A stretch of 64,000 nucleotides of DNA, taken from positions 62,001 to 126,000 of the forward strand of contig CAJUNN010000003.1 of NCBI GenBank assembly GCA_910587955.1, in the 5' to 3' direction. Shown here in pieces: positions 52,134 through 61,309 of the stretch. The translations under genes and the position numbers were made by a program. The notes beneath the pieces were generated by a model that saw nothing but the letters and a program-made list of their open reading frames with translations, was not told the origin of the DNA and made no database searches. Every line of letters starts with the position of its first letter. Positions within the stretch are counted from its first letter, which is position 1. The DNA is from an uncultured Lachnospiraceae bacterium (GTDB taxonomy: Bacteria; Bacillota; Clostridia; Lachnospirales; Lachnospiraceae).

Positions 52134-54329
52134 TTAAACCGCTCGTATCTCATACTGAACCGCTTCATACTGCAAAAGGCTGCTGGGTACGGGAAGACCG
52201 GCGCTCATTAGAAGCTGTCCCGAAAAGGTTCCTTCCATCCCCTCCACCCGGTAGTGCATCTGGGGAATCAAGCCTTTCGCTTTCACATACCGCTGGGCAT
52301 CGTTGGATTCCCGCTCTGTGAGCACCAGGGAAAGCAGCGCCTCTTTTTTATCTTGAGACACATGCTCCCAGGCCACATACTCCGCAAACTCATACGGATT
52401 GGTCAGGCGGTAATAGTCGCCCTCCGTAATCAGCGCATAATATTTCCGGTAACGCCCAATCTGCTCCCGGCAGATCTCTTTTTCCGCTTTTGTCAGACAG
52501 GTGGAATCCAGCTCATAGCCCAGAATCCCGTCCATAGCGGCAATCCCGCGTGTCTTAATCGGAACCGTTCTCCCCGTCTGATGATTGGGGCAGACGGATA
52601 CGTGGGATTCCAGCGCGGACACCGGATACACAAAGGTGGTTCCGTACTGAATCTTCAGCCGGCACACAGCATCCGTGTTGTCGCTGCACCAAATCTGGGG
52701 CTGATAATAGAGCATTCCCGGGTCAAAGCGGCCGCCCCCGCCGCTGCACCCGCAGAAGAGGATTTCCGGATGGGTCAGGATAATGCGGTCCATTATGTCG
52801 TACAGTCCGAGAATGTATCTATGGTAAATCTCCCCCTGTTTTTCTTTCTCGGCTATGATGGACCAGGCATCCGTGATAAACCGGTTCATATCCCACTTCA
52901 CATATTCGATTTTCGTGCTGTCCAGCACTTCATTGATTGATGTTACAATGTAATCCCGCACATCGCTCCGGGACAGATCCAGCACCAGCTGGTATCTTCC
53001 TCTGGACGGCTGGCGTCTCGGCATCTGCAGGCACCAGTCCGGATGGCGCCGGTACAGCTCGCTGTTCTCCGAAACCATTTCCGGTTCGATCCAAAGGCCG
53101 AATTTCAGGCCCATGGCATGGATCTCTTCCGACAAGCCCGTTAACCCTCTGGGAAGTTTTTCGGTATTCACATCCCAGTCCCCCAGGGCCGCGCTGTCAT
53201 CATTCCTGTTTCCGAACCAGCCGTCATCCAGCACCAGCATCTCCACTCCCATGTCCACGGCTTCCCTTGCAATATCCAGAATCTTTTTCTCGTCGAAGTC
53301 AAAGTATGCCGCTTCCCAGCTGTTGATCAGAATGGGGCGCGCCTCTTTCACATAAGGACTCTGGCACAGATTGTTCCGGTAAATATTGTGGTACAGGTGA
53401 GTCAGATGAGTCAGGCCTTTCCCAGAATAAGCCAGCACCACCTCCGGGGCCGCAAAGCTCTCTCCCGGTTTTAATTGATAAGAAAAATGTTTGGGATGGA
53501 TTCCCATAATAATGCGCATCTGATCGTACTGATCTTTCTCCACCTTGCAGACAAAGTTTCCGCTGTACACAAAGGAGAAGCCGTAGCACCGTCCGTAGTC
53601 CTCATTGGCCTGGTGTTCACACAGCACCGCAAAAGGATTGTGCTGGTGGCTGGAAGCTCCGCGGAAGCTGCCGATGGTCTGAATGCCGTAGTGCAGCGGG
53701 TCCCGGTGAAACTCCCGTTCCATGGTATGCCGTCCGTCCAGGTGGATAAAATCATAATCCGAATCCATAAAATCCATTGTCATGGACATGAGCCGGTTCA
53801 GATAAATGGTCTCCGGGCTCTGGTTCACAACCCGCACCGTCCGGGTAATCACATCTTTCTCTTCAAACACACAGTAACTGAGCACAGCCGTAAGTTGCGT
53901 CGCCTCGTCCTGAAGCCAGATTTCCAGGGTATCCACCGTGTCCTGTCCGGACGGACGCAGAGAGGGAAGGCCGGCCAGAGTATATTTCCCTGCATAGATT
54001 TCATGCCGTACTACCTTTCCCACGAAAGCGTAGCTTCCGTCCCCGTTCTTTACTTCAATACTGCTAAGCCGGTAATCACAGCTCCCGTCGCTTGAAAACT
54101 CTTGCGGAAGGACATCCAGTGAAAAAGTCCTGTCATTTCCCGCCTCATTGGGATTTGGGGAAAACCCGCGGTCCTGCATCTGAATGAGATAACCCAAGTC
54201 CTCATCCTCCAGCCGCTCCCCATAATACAGGTGCAACAGATAGCCGTACTCGCTGATTTTCATCTGGTAGGCGCTGTTCCTCGTCTGCAGCAGAAAGGTT
54301 TTTTTGCTATCTATGTATCTGACTGACAT
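52134..54329 (-). CDS. aga: Alpha-galactosidase, GH36
   Basis: 731 residues. Catalytic nucleophile in EYVKWDMNRFI and acid/base in WCSDNTDAVCR, both standard for GH36; YFDFDEKKILD and LVLDDGWFGNRNDD are also conserved. Cuts alpha-1,6 galactose from raffinose, melibiose or stachyose. Cytoplasmic (no signal). ATG 54329 has GGAGG 8 bases upstream; the TTG at 54344 overlaps that site. Sits after msmEFG. Confidence 0.95.
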   Translation of the reverse strand: MSVRYIDSKKTFLLQTRNSAYQMKISEYGYLLHLYYGERLEDEDLGYLIQMQDRGFSPNPNEAGNDRTFSLDVLPQEFSSDGSCDYRLSSIEVKNGDGSYAFVGKVVRHEIYAGKYTLAGLPSLRPSGQDTVDTLEIWLQDEATQLTAVLSYCVFEEKDVITRTVRVVNQSPETIYLNRLMSMTMDFMDSDYDFIHLDGRHTMEREFHRDPLHYGIQTIGSFRGASSHQHNPFAVLCEHQANEDYGRCYGFSFVYSGNFVCKVEKDQYDQMRIIMGIHPKHFSYQLKPGESFAAPEVVLAYSGKGLTHLTHLYHNIYRNNLCQSPYVKEARPILINSWEAAYFDFDEKKILDIAREAVDMGVEMLVLDDGWFGNRNDDSAALGDWDVNTEKLPRGLTGLSEEIHAMGLKFGLWIEPEMVSENSELYRRHPDWCLQMPRRQPSRGRYQLVLDLSRSDVRDYIVTSINEVLDSTKIEYVKWDMNRFITDAWSIIAEKEKQGEIYHRYILGLYDIMDRIILTHPEILFCGCSGGGGRFDPGMLYYQPQIWCSDNTDAVCRLKIQYGTTFVYPVSALESHVSVCPNHQTGRTVPIKTRGIAAMDGILGYELDSTCLTKAEKEICREQIGRYRKYYALITEGDYYRLTNPYEFAEYVAWEHVSQDKKEALLSLVLTERESNDAQRYVKAKGLIPQMHYRVEGMEGTFSGQLLMSAGLPVPSSLLQYEAVQYEIRAV

Positions 54330-54354
54330 TCTCTCGTCCTCCAACGCATGTAAT

Positions 54355-55194
54355 TTATTTTCCGCCGGTCATGGCAACGCCTTCGATAAACTGTTTCTGG
54401 AAGAACAGGTACAATACTACCATGGGAATCATGGCCATCAAGGAACCGGCCATCATCACCGGGAAGTTTGTGCTGAACTGTCCGCGCAGGGTTGCAAGTC
54501 CGGAAGATAAAGTCATCATCTTTAAGTCTGTGTTTGCAATCAAGGGCCACATCAGGTCGCCGTAGGCAAATACTGCGGTAAATACCGCCAGCGCCGCCAT
54601 GGAAGAGGTGGTCAAAGGCACCATAACTTTGATGAAGGTCTGCCATTGATTGCATCCGTCCAGATAGGCTGCCTCGGAGATCTCATCCGGGATCCCCATG
54701 TATGCCTGGCGCAGGAAAAAGGTTCCGAATGCACTCACCAAGCCGGGGAATACCAGTGCGAAAATCGTGTTGGTCAGGCCCATCTTCGCCAGCATCTGAT
54801 ACTGGGGTGTAATGAAAATCTGGGAAGGAAGCATCATCTGTACAAGCACCAGGGAAAACAGAAGATTCTTTCCTTTAAAATTCAGTTTTGCAAACGCGTA
54901 GCCGGCCATAGAGCTGAATCCCACCGCACATACCACACGCCAGAAAATCAGCAGGATGGTATTCTTGTACAGCGCTCCGAAGGGAAGACTGGCCATCGCA
55001 TCCTTGAAATTGTCAACGATCCACTGGGCCGGAAAAATGTCCGGCGGAATCTGCATACTCTCCGCAACCGTCTTAAAGCTTGTCAGGAACATCCATACAA
55101 AGGGGAAGATCATGATGATGGACCCGATGATGAAAAACAGGTAAGTTCCTGCTGTCCTGAGCTTTTGATTTCTCTCCAATGAGTTCGATTTCAT
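54355..55194 (-). CDS. msmG: Sugar ABC transporter permease (MsmG type)
   Basis: 279 residues, six helices, with the EAA loop ISEAAYLDGCNQWQTFIKVM. CUT1-family inner permease. Second permease of the pair. Confidence 0.93.
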   Translation of the reverse strand: MKSNSLERNQKLRTAGTYLFFIIGSIIMIFPFVWMFLTSFKTVAESMQIPPDIFPAQWIVDNFKDAMASLPFGALYKNTILLIFWRVVCAVGFSSMAGYAFAKLNFKGKNLLFSLVLVQMMLPSQIFITPQYQMLAKMGLTNTIFALVFPGLVSAFGTFFLRQAYMGIPDEISEAAYLDGCNQWQTFIKVMVPLTTSSMAALAVFTAVFAYGDLMWPLIANTDLKMMTLSSGLATLRGQFSTNFPVMMAGSLMAMIPMVVLYLFFQKQFIEGVAMTGGK

Positions 55195-55207
55195 CCTTCT
55201 CCACCTC

Positions 55208-56101
55208 CTATACTTCGTAGTTCACCCATTTCTTCTGTCCCCAGAACTGGAAGGCCGTCACGATTCCGATGAGCATCACGGTCCAGATTACCACAGCAGA
55301 GCCGTAGCCTTTATTTCCGGCCACAAAGGACTCCCGGTAGAACAGGAACATCAGAGACTGGGCACTTGTCAGTGCCGGGTTGGATTCCTCCACAATCATG
55401 TAAATCAGGTCATACACCTTCAAGGAAGACATCAGGCGCATAATCATAACCACAAACAGGGTGGGAGAAACCATGGGCAGCGTAATGTGGAAAAACTGCT
55501 GTATCTTGGTAGCTCCGTCCAGGCTGGCAGCCTCGTAGTAGGACTTGGAGATATTCTGCAGGCCCGACAGGAGGAGCACCGCGTCATAGCCGATAGCACT
55601 CCAGATAGCCACAATGGCACAGGTCACCATAACCACGTTGGGATTCGTCACCCAGTTCACATTGTGCCCAAGCAACGTGTTGATGATGCCGTACTCCGTG
55701 TTGAACATCCACTTCCACACCATGGCCACGGCTGCAGGAGCCACTACCATAGGCAGGAAGAAGATAGCGCGGAAGGCCGTTCTTCCTTTGATCTTTGTAT
55801 TGAGCATTACCGCCACAACCAGGGCCAGGAAAATGCCCAGGGGTACTGTCAGAAGGCAGAAGTAAATGGTGTTTAAGTTTGCCTTCCAGAAATCCCCGTT
55901 GGTAAACATGCTGAGGTAGTTGGTAATACCGTTAAACTCATACAGGCCAAAGGGCTTTGTCTTCGTGAAACTCAGTTTTAACGTATCGATAAACGGATAC
56001 AGATTCAATACCAGCAGGCCGATGATGGTCGGAGCAACCATAATATAGCCCCACATGCTCTCCGACTTAGCAAATTTGCCTGCTTTGCTGTTGTTTGCCA
56101 T
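55208..56101 (-). CDS. msmF: Sugar ABC transporter permease (MsmF type)
   Basis: 297 residues, six helices, EAA loop YYEAASLDGATKIQQFFHIT. CUT1 permease. Lies 15 bases after msmE and 13 before msmG. Confidence 0.93.
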   Translation of the reverse strand: MANNSKAGKFAKSESMWGYIMVAPTIIGLLVLNLYPFIDTLKLSFTKTKPFGLYEFNGITNYLSMFTNGDFWKANLNTIYFCLLTVPLGIFLALVVAVMLNTKIKGRTAFRAIFFLPMVVAPAAVAMVWKWMFNTEYGIINTLLGHNVNWVTNPNVVMVTCAIVAIWSAIGYDAVLLLSGLQNISKSYYEAASLDGATKIQQFFHITLPMVSPTLFVVMIMRLMSSLKVYDLIYMIVEESNPALTSAQSLMFLFYRESFVAGNKGYGSAVVIWTVMLIGIVTAFQFWGQKKWVNYEV

Positions 56102-56116
56102 TGAAAAACCTCCCCT

Positions 56117-57403
56117 CTACTCTTCCGAAGCCGTGTTAATGCTGTTCTGGATATTGTCAAGGCCCTCGTCCAGAGTCACCTTGCCGGAATAAATCCGCAA
56201 AAGCTCATCCGTAACCTTCGTCTTCCACACGGAACGGTACGCGTTGTTTACGCTCTGAATGCCGTAATCAAACATGTCTACACATTTCTGTACATCCGGC
56301 TTGCCTTCAAACTGATCAAATACACCGATCCAGGTATCTTCCAGGCCTTCGTAAGCCGGAATCGCCGCACCGGACTCGCCCTGGATGCGCTGTCCCTCCT
56401 CAGAGCCTAAAAATTTCAGAACATCTTTCACAATTTCCAGATTCTTTCCCTTGGCACCCGTTGCATAGCAAAGGCCGTTGGAAATGGTAGCTCTTCCGTC
56501 GCCGCTGGCGGGATTGGGACACATAGGCAGCACTGCTACGTCCCATTTGCCCTGCATCTCCGGATAGTTCTGCATCTCGGACAGCAGGTTCCAGTTGCCT
56601 TCCAGGAACATGGCTCCCTGCTCAGAGAAAAAGGCTGTTCCGGGAGAAGTCTCTGCAAAATAATTCTGATCCGGGCACCATTCTTCCTTCTGCAGATTGA
56701 TGTAGAACTCCATAGCTTCCCGGGTAGCCGGATTGTCGAAACCGCCCTTCTGCTTGTCTTCTGTCAGTATGTAGCCTCCGTTCTGGTACACAAAATTCCA
56801 GTATCCCAGCTGATCATCCCCGTAAGCCATATATCCGTATTTCCCGGTGGCATCGTAAATCTTCTGGGAAGCCTCTGTCAAATCATCCCAGGTCCAGGTC
56901 TCGTCGGGATAATCTACCTTTGCTGCGTCGAACATTTCCTTGTTGTAAACCAGACAGACCGTATCCTTGTCTTTGGGAATACCGTAGTACCTTCCGTCGC
57001 TTCCCTGGATATTCGCCAGAGAAATCTCGGAAAAATGATCCTTGAAATAGTTGGGATCCTCTCCGTCATAGAGATCGGTCAAATCCGCAATCTTGCCGTA
57101 GTCTGCATATTTCAGTATTTCATTGGTGTGCATCCAGAAAATATCCGGCATCTGATTGCTGATGGCTGCCGCCTCCAGCTTGGTCCAGTACTCGCCCCAG
57201 CTTGTAACCTGGACCTCAATCACCACATCCGGGTGTTTTGCGGTATAGGCATTGCATACAGCCTGCATACCATCCCTCTGGGCTACATCCCAGATCTGAA
57301 ACGTAAGATGGGTTTTGCCGTCAGAGGCCTTCCCGCAGGCAGTCATCCCAAGGGTCAGTACCACGACCAGAAACGCTGCCAGTAATTTCTTTTGGTTCTT
57401 CAC
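56117..57403 (-). CDS. msmE: Sugar ABC transporter substrate-binding lipoprotein (MsmE type)
   Basis: 428 residues. Signal peptide with lipobox GMTACGK, then a class 1 solute-binding fold (THLTFQIWDVAQRDGMQAVC; GIPKDKDTVCLVYNKEMFDA; GYMAYGD). The start is GTG 57403 with AAGGAGGG; the ATG at 57436 has no site. Probably binds raffinose-type sugars, judged from the alpha-galactosidase two genes down. Confidence 0.93.
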   Translation of the reverse strand: MKNQKKLLAAFLVVVLTLGMTACGKASDGKTHLTFQIWDVAQRDGMQAVCNAYTAKHPDVVIEVQVTSWGEYWTKLEAAAISNQMPDIFWMHTNEILKYADYGKIADLTDLYDGEDPNYFKDHFSEISLANIQGSDGRYYGIPKDKDTVCLVYNKEMFDAAKVDYPDETWTWDDLTEASQKIYDATGKYGYMAYGDDQLGYWNFVYQNGGYILTEDKQKGGFDNPATREAMEFYINLQKEEWCPDQNYFAETSPGTAFFSEQGAMFLEGNWNLLSEMQNYPEMQGKWDVAVLPMCPNPASGDGRATISNGLCYATGAKGKNLEIVKDVLKFLGSEEGQRIQGESGAAIPAYEGLEDTWIGVFDQFEGKPDVQKCVDMFDYGIQSVNNAYRSVWKTKVTDELLRIYSGKVTLDEGLDNIQNSINTASEE

Positions 57404-57447
57404 AAATTTCCCTCCTTCATATGGATATATTCGCACTGGAAAGCGAA

Positions 57448-57463
57448 TTTTTACCGGTAAAAA
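57448..57463. promoter_or_regulatory. 16-base perfect palindrome in the msmE leader
   Basis: TTTTTACCGGTAAAAA, perfectly symmetric, 45 bases before the msmE start and downstream of the msmE promoter: a roadblock-type operator position. LacI-like symmetry rather than the direct repeats usual for AraC proteins. Confidence 0.55.
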
Positions 57464-57568
57464 ATCCAGCCGTCCCGTACAAAAATAGTGAATAAAACAA
57501 TTCCACCCTGGCCAGGCGTTAAAACAGGTTTGGGCATATTAGAAAAATACACCCTGAATATCGTAGAA

Positions 57569-57597
57569 ATTATAACATTTCCACGGAATCCTGGTAA
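57569..57597 (-). promoter_or_regulatory. Promoter for the msm operon
   Basis: Minus strand TTACCA (57597-57592), 17 bases, TATAAT (57574-57569). A TAGCATA/TATGCTA inverted repeat (57599-57605 and 57627-57633) lies just upstream of the -35 box, where an AraC-type activator would bind. The 57404-57801 gap holds only these control elements and the hairpin at 57707. Confidence 0.65.
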
Positions 57598-57706
57598 ATA
57601 GCATAGCTTTTATCTTTCTATACCATTATGCTAGATCTATACAAAAAATGTATGGTGTGGTAAAATTTTGGTATATACGAACAGGGCAGAGCCTGGCAGG
57701 CACACA

Positions 57707-57747
57707 AAAATACCGGCTGTCAGTCTTGTCTGAACAGTCGGTATTTT
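57707..57747 (+). terminator. Hairpin in the msmR leader (attenuator-like)
   Basis: Arms AAAATACCGGCTGT (57707-57720) and ACAGTCGGTATTTT (57734-57747), 14 bp with one wobble and a 13-base loop, 54 bases before the msmR start. The following T run is short. It could end upstream transcription or attenuate msmR. Confidence 0.55.
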
Positions 57748-57801
57748 ATGCGTCTATCCGGCGAGCCCAGCGAGCCGCAACCCCAGAAAGGAGTCCAACC
57801 T

Positions 57802-58665
57802 ATGAGCAACTTCCTCTTCAACATCTTTCCCAACGAGCGCTACATGGATCTGACCCTCTTCCAATACGGCTGGGAGCAGTGCGCCCCCGCCCACTCCTAC
57901 GGCCCTGCCTCCCGCAACCACTATCTCTTTCACTACATTCTAAGCGGCAGGGGCGTTTTTTACAGCACAGACGAACGGGGCAACACTCATCTTTATAAAT
58001 TGAAACCCCAGCAGGGCTTCCTGATCTCTCCCCAGCAAATCTGCACCTATATTGCAGACAAAGAAACACCCTGGGAATATGCCTGGGTGGAATTTGACGG
58101 TCTCCGGGTGAAAGAATTTCTGGAAACAGCCGGACTCACCTTCACCTCCCCCATCTACCGCAGCAGCAATCCGGAACTGCGGCAGCAAATGGCCGATGAA
58201 ATGCTTGCTATCGTACACGGGAAGGATCTCTCCTCCCTGTATCAAATAGGACATCTGTATCTGTTCCTGGATCTGATGATCCGCTCCTCCTTCAGCCACA
58301 AGGAGTTTTCCGAAGGCCGCCTGCGGGATTTCTATATCCGGGAAGCCATCTCCTTTATCGAGCAGAATTACAGCCACTCCATCACCGTAGAGGATATCGC
58401 CCTCTTCTGCAGCTTAAACCGCAGCTATCTGGGAAAAATCTTTCGGGAAGAATTAAACCGGACGCCCCAGCAGTTCCTCATCTACTACCGGATGAACCGG
58501 GCTGCGGAGCTTTTGAAATTCTCGGAGACGCCGGTGGGCGAAATCGGAAAGCTGGTGGGCTACCCCAATCAGCTCCATTTCTCCAGAGCCTTCAAAAATG
58601 TGTTTGGGATTCCGCCCACCCAGTGGCGGAAAGAAAACCGGCTGTATCAGCCGCCGGAAGCCTAG
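57802..58665 (+). CDS. msmR: AraC-family regulator of the msm locus
   Basis: 287 residues. Cupin-like sensor domain first (about 30-100, HYILSGRGVFYSTDERG), then two HTH motifs near the C-terminus (ITVEDIALFCSLNRSYLGKI and ETPVGEIGKLVGYPNQLHFS, ending RAFKNVFGIPPTQWR). ATG 57802 has AAAGGAG; the frame from 57748 runs through the hairpin. Divergent from msmE, so it should activate the operon when the sugar is present. Confidence 0.9.
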   Translation: MSNFLFNIFPNERYMDLTLFQYGWEQCAPAHSYGPASRNHYLFHYILSGRGVFYSTDERGNTHLYKLKPQQGFLISPQQICTYIADKETPWEYAWVEFDGLRVKEFLETAGLTFTSPIYRSSNPELRQQMADEMLAIVHGKDLSSLYQIGHLYLFLDLMIRSSFSHKEFSEGRLRDFYIREAISFIEQNYSHSITVEDIALFCSLNRSYLGKIFREELNRTPQQFLIYYRMNRAAELLKFSETPVGEIGKLVGYPNQLHFSRAFKNVFGIPPTQWRKENRLYQPPEA

Positions 58666-58696
58666 GGAAAATACTAGGGCTTCTCTGGCCGTATTC

Positions 58697-59551
58697 CTAA
58701 TGAGAAGACCGCAGCATCAAAAAGGCTCCCAGATTTCCCCTCTTTCCATGGGAAGCCCGGTGGCTGAACAAAAGCTCGGGATTGCAGCAGGTGCAGACAT
58801 CCGTGACCGCAATATGCTCCCCGGGCACCCCTGCTTCCTCAAAAATCAGCTGGTTGGCGCGCCAGAGATCCAACTGGTATTTTCCGTTTTCCTTTTTGTA
58901 AAAGAGCTCCTTCCAGTCCGACGGTTCAAAAGTCCCCCGGAACTTTTCAATTACATCCTCGCTGACCTCATAGCAGTCCTGGCAGATAGAGGGGCCGATG
59001 GCCGCCAGAACATCTTCCGGCTTTGTCCCATACTCCTGCTCCATCACTTCCAGGGTATGCCTTCCAATCTTTCCCACCGTTCCCTTCCATCCGGAATGGG
59101 AAAGCCCGATGGCCCGGCGGACGGGATCTACCAGAAAAAGCGGCACACAGTCCGCGTAAAAAGTGGCAAGCACCAGGCCGGGCACATTGGTCACCAGGCC
59201 GTCCACATCCGTGTAATCTTTGGATCTTGTAAATCCCTTTCCCCGATCCGCTTCTGTCACCGCCCGCACATTTGCAGTGTGGGTCTGATCAGAGCACACC
59301 AGATCCGCACAGGAAAAACCGGCTGCTTTTCCCAGCCGCTCATAATTTTCCCGCACACACGCCTCATCGTCTCCCCGGCTGAAACTTAAATTCATAGAAG
59401 CATAAATGCCCCGGCTGATGCCTCCGGGACGCATAGAAAAGCAATGGGTCACAAGCCCGGTCTCCTCCAGCTTGGGAAAGATCAGAAAAGGAACGCCCCC
59501 GCGCTCCATCACCCTTGTTGTCTCTCTTCCTGCTTTTTTGATAAATTCCAT
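58697..59551 (-). CDS. pgeF: Peptidoglycan editing factor PgeF (YlmD, multicopper-like)
   Basis: 284 residues. Cys/His active site motifs: CSDQTHTANV, ATFYADCVPLFL and SHSGWKGTVGKI, giving the H-C-H zinc set. Removes wrong L-Ser-containing muropeptides; also shown to deaminate purines in related proteins. Last gene of the rplS group. Confidence 0.92.
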   Translation of the reverse strand: MEFIKKAGRETTRVMERGGVPFLIFPKLEETGLVTHCFSMRPGGISRGIYASMNLSFSRGDDEACVRENYERLGKAAGFSCADLVCSDQTHTANVRAVTEADRGKGFTRSKDYTDVDGLVTNVPGLVLATFYADCVPLFLVDPVRRAIGLSHSGWKGTVGKIGRHTLEVMEQEYGTKPEDVLAAIGPSICQDCYEVSEDVIEKFRGTFEPSDWKELFYKKENGKYQLDLWRANQLIFEEAGVPGEHIAVTDVCTCCNPELLFSHRASHGKRGNLGAFLMLRSSH

Positions 59552-59602
59552 AATAACCTCCCTGTAAAATTCCTCCTGGAACCTGTCTTCCGGGCCAAAA
59601 CG

Positions 59603-59953
59603 CTATTGATAGGGAAAAGCATTCCGGTACAGAAAAATTTCTTCTCCCAGAACCGCCACCACATCAAACCGGCAGGGCTGGTTTTCAGGAATCTGATGCC
59701 GCATCCGGTAGTAATCGGCCACCCGGCAGATAGTTCTCTGCTTAGCGGCATGCACCGCCTCCGCCGGTTCCCCGCAGGATGCCGTCCGGCGGTATTTTAC
59801 TTCCAGAAACACCAATGTCCCGCCATCCTTTGCAATCAGGTCAATTTCTCCCTGCCTGCACCGGTAATTCCGCTCCAAAATTTCATAGCCAAGCCCGCTC
59901 AGATGGGCCGCGGCTTTCTCCTCATACGCTGCTCCTGTCTTTCTCCGGTTCAT
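59603..59953 (-). CDS. YraN/UPF0102-family nuclease-like protein
   Basis: 116 residues, standard length. Endonuclease-like core: GEIDLIAKDGGTLVFLEVKY (E-x-D...ExK pattern). N-terminal AAYEEKAAAHLSGLGYEIL is conserved. The role is unclear, perhaps recombination-related. ATG 59953 with GGAGG; the frame to 60016 lies inside rnhB. Four bases after rnhB. Confidence 0.9.
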   Translation of the reverse strand: MNRRKTGAAYEEKAAAHLSGLGYEILERNYRCRQGEIDLIAKDGGTLVFLEVKYRRTASCGEPAEAVHAAKQRTICRVADYYRMRHQIPENQPCRFDVVAVLGEEIFLYRNAFPYQ

Positions 59954-59957
59954 CCGG

Positions 59958-60635
59958 TTACTCCTCCGCCGTAAAATTCCGGATAAAACTCCGCCTGTGG
60001 ATGGCGCAGGGTCCATTCTCCTTCAAAGCCGCAATATGCGCGGCAGAGCCATACCCCTTGTTGGAAGCAAAACCGTATCCGGGAAAGATTTTATCATATT
60101 CTGCCATCATCCGGTCCCTGGTAACCTTGGCAATGACGCTGGCCGCCGCAATGGACACGCTCTTGGCATCCCCCTTCACAATGGGAACCTGGGGAATCTC
60201 CACCAGGGGAATGGTGACCGCGTCATTCAAGAGCAGATCCGGGCTCACGCTCAGATTGGCAACGGCCATCCGCATGGCCTCATAGGTGGCCTGCAGGATA
60301 TTGATGCCATCAATGCGCTCTGGCCCCACCACTCCGACTCCCACAGCCACGGCTTTCTCCATGATTTCGTCATAGAGCAGTTCCCGGCGCTTCTCCGTAA
60401 GCTTTTTGGAATCATTGAGATAAAGGATCTCGCAATCCCCGGGGAGAATCACAGCTCCGGCCACCACAGGACCTGCCAGAGGTCCCCGGCCCGCCTCATC
60501 GATGCCGCAGAGGCGTCCCCGTTCCCCGTACTGCCGCTCATAGGCCCTCATGGCCTCCAGGCGCTCCCGCTCCGCCTCAAGCCTTTGTAATTTTCTCTTT
60601 TCCCGCTGTTCCTTAAGGATCTGTGTTTTTGTCAC
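59958..60635 (-). CDS. rnhB: Ribonuclease HII
   Basis: 225 residues; active-site CGIDEAGRGPLAGPVVAGAV carries D and E, with further acids in NDSKKLTEKRRE and the late D in ILNDSKK/LNDAVTIP regions. Cuts RNA in hybrids and removes misplaced ribonucleotides. N-terminal 35 residues are charged and helical, as in many clostridial forms. Confidence 0.95.
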   Translation of the reverse strand: MTKTQILKEQREKRKLQRLEAERERLEAMRAYERQYGERGRLCGIDEAGRGPLAGPVVAGAVILPGDCEILYLNDSKKLTEKRRELLYDEIMEKAVAVGVGVVGPERIDGINILQATYEAMRMAVANLSVSPDLLLNDAVTIPLVEIPQVPIVKGDAKSVSIAAASVIAKVTRDRMMAEYDKIFPGYGFASNKGYGSAAHIAALKENGPCAIHRRSFIRNFTAEE

Positions 60636-60668
60636 TGCTCTTCCCCGCTTCCTCTATGGCGGCTGTTC

Positions 60669-61277
60669 TCATTGGTGCTTCAGTATCCCGAATTTATTCA
60701 GAGGCCAGATGCGCAGCCATGCCCGGCCCACGATCTCTTCCCTACGGATCTTCCCTACGCTGGGATCCCGGCTGTCCGAGCTCTCATTGCGGTTATCGCC
60801 CAAGACAAAGTACTCATCTTCTCCGAGCTCTATGGGACTTTCCGCTATCCCCGGATCCTTTATCACCTCCCGGCCGTAGGATTCCTTTAAAATTTCCCCG
60901 TCAATGTAGATCTCACCGCCTGCTATCTGGACTGTCTCACCGGGAAGTCCGATGATACGCTTGATATAGAAGGTATTCTCCTTATAGCGGAAAGGAAACA
61001 CAATGATATCATAGCGGACCGGCTCACGCATCCGGTAGGTAATCTTATCCACAATCAGATGATCTCCGTCATTCAGCGTGTTTTTCATGGAATCTCCGCT
61101 CACATGGGTTCTCTGGCCCACATAAGTAATAATCAAAAAGGTCACTCCCAGGACAATGCCCATGTAAACTACCATGCCCAGGGCCTCTCTCAGAGGACTT
61201 TTCGGCTGCTCCTCTTCCACGCCTTCCAGGAAGTCATCCTCCGCAATCTCCTGCTCTTTGCTTCTCTTTCTGCCCAT
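60669..61277 (-). CDS. lepB: Signal peptidase I (copy 2)
   Basis: 202 residues. One membrane helix (about 33-53), catalytic Ser in THVSGDSMKNTL, general base Lys in YIKRIIGLPGE, and box E GDNRNESSDSRDPSVG. A 30-residue acidic cytoplasmic tail comes first. Paralogue of the copy at 62178. Processes exported proteins. Confidence 0.94.
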   Translation of the reverse strand: MGRKRSKEQEIAEDDFLEGVEEEQPKSPLREALGMVVYMGIVLGVTFLIITYVGQRTHVSGDSMKNTLNDGDHLIVDKITYRMREPVRYDIIVFPFRYKENTFYIKRIIGLPGETVQIAGGEIYIDGEILKESYGREVIKDPGIAESPIELGEDEYFVLGDNRNESSDSRDPSVGKIRREEIVGRAWLRIWPLNKFGILKHQ

Positions 61278-61309
61278 ACCCGCTCCTTCAACGTTTCTTT
61301 CTCTCTATC

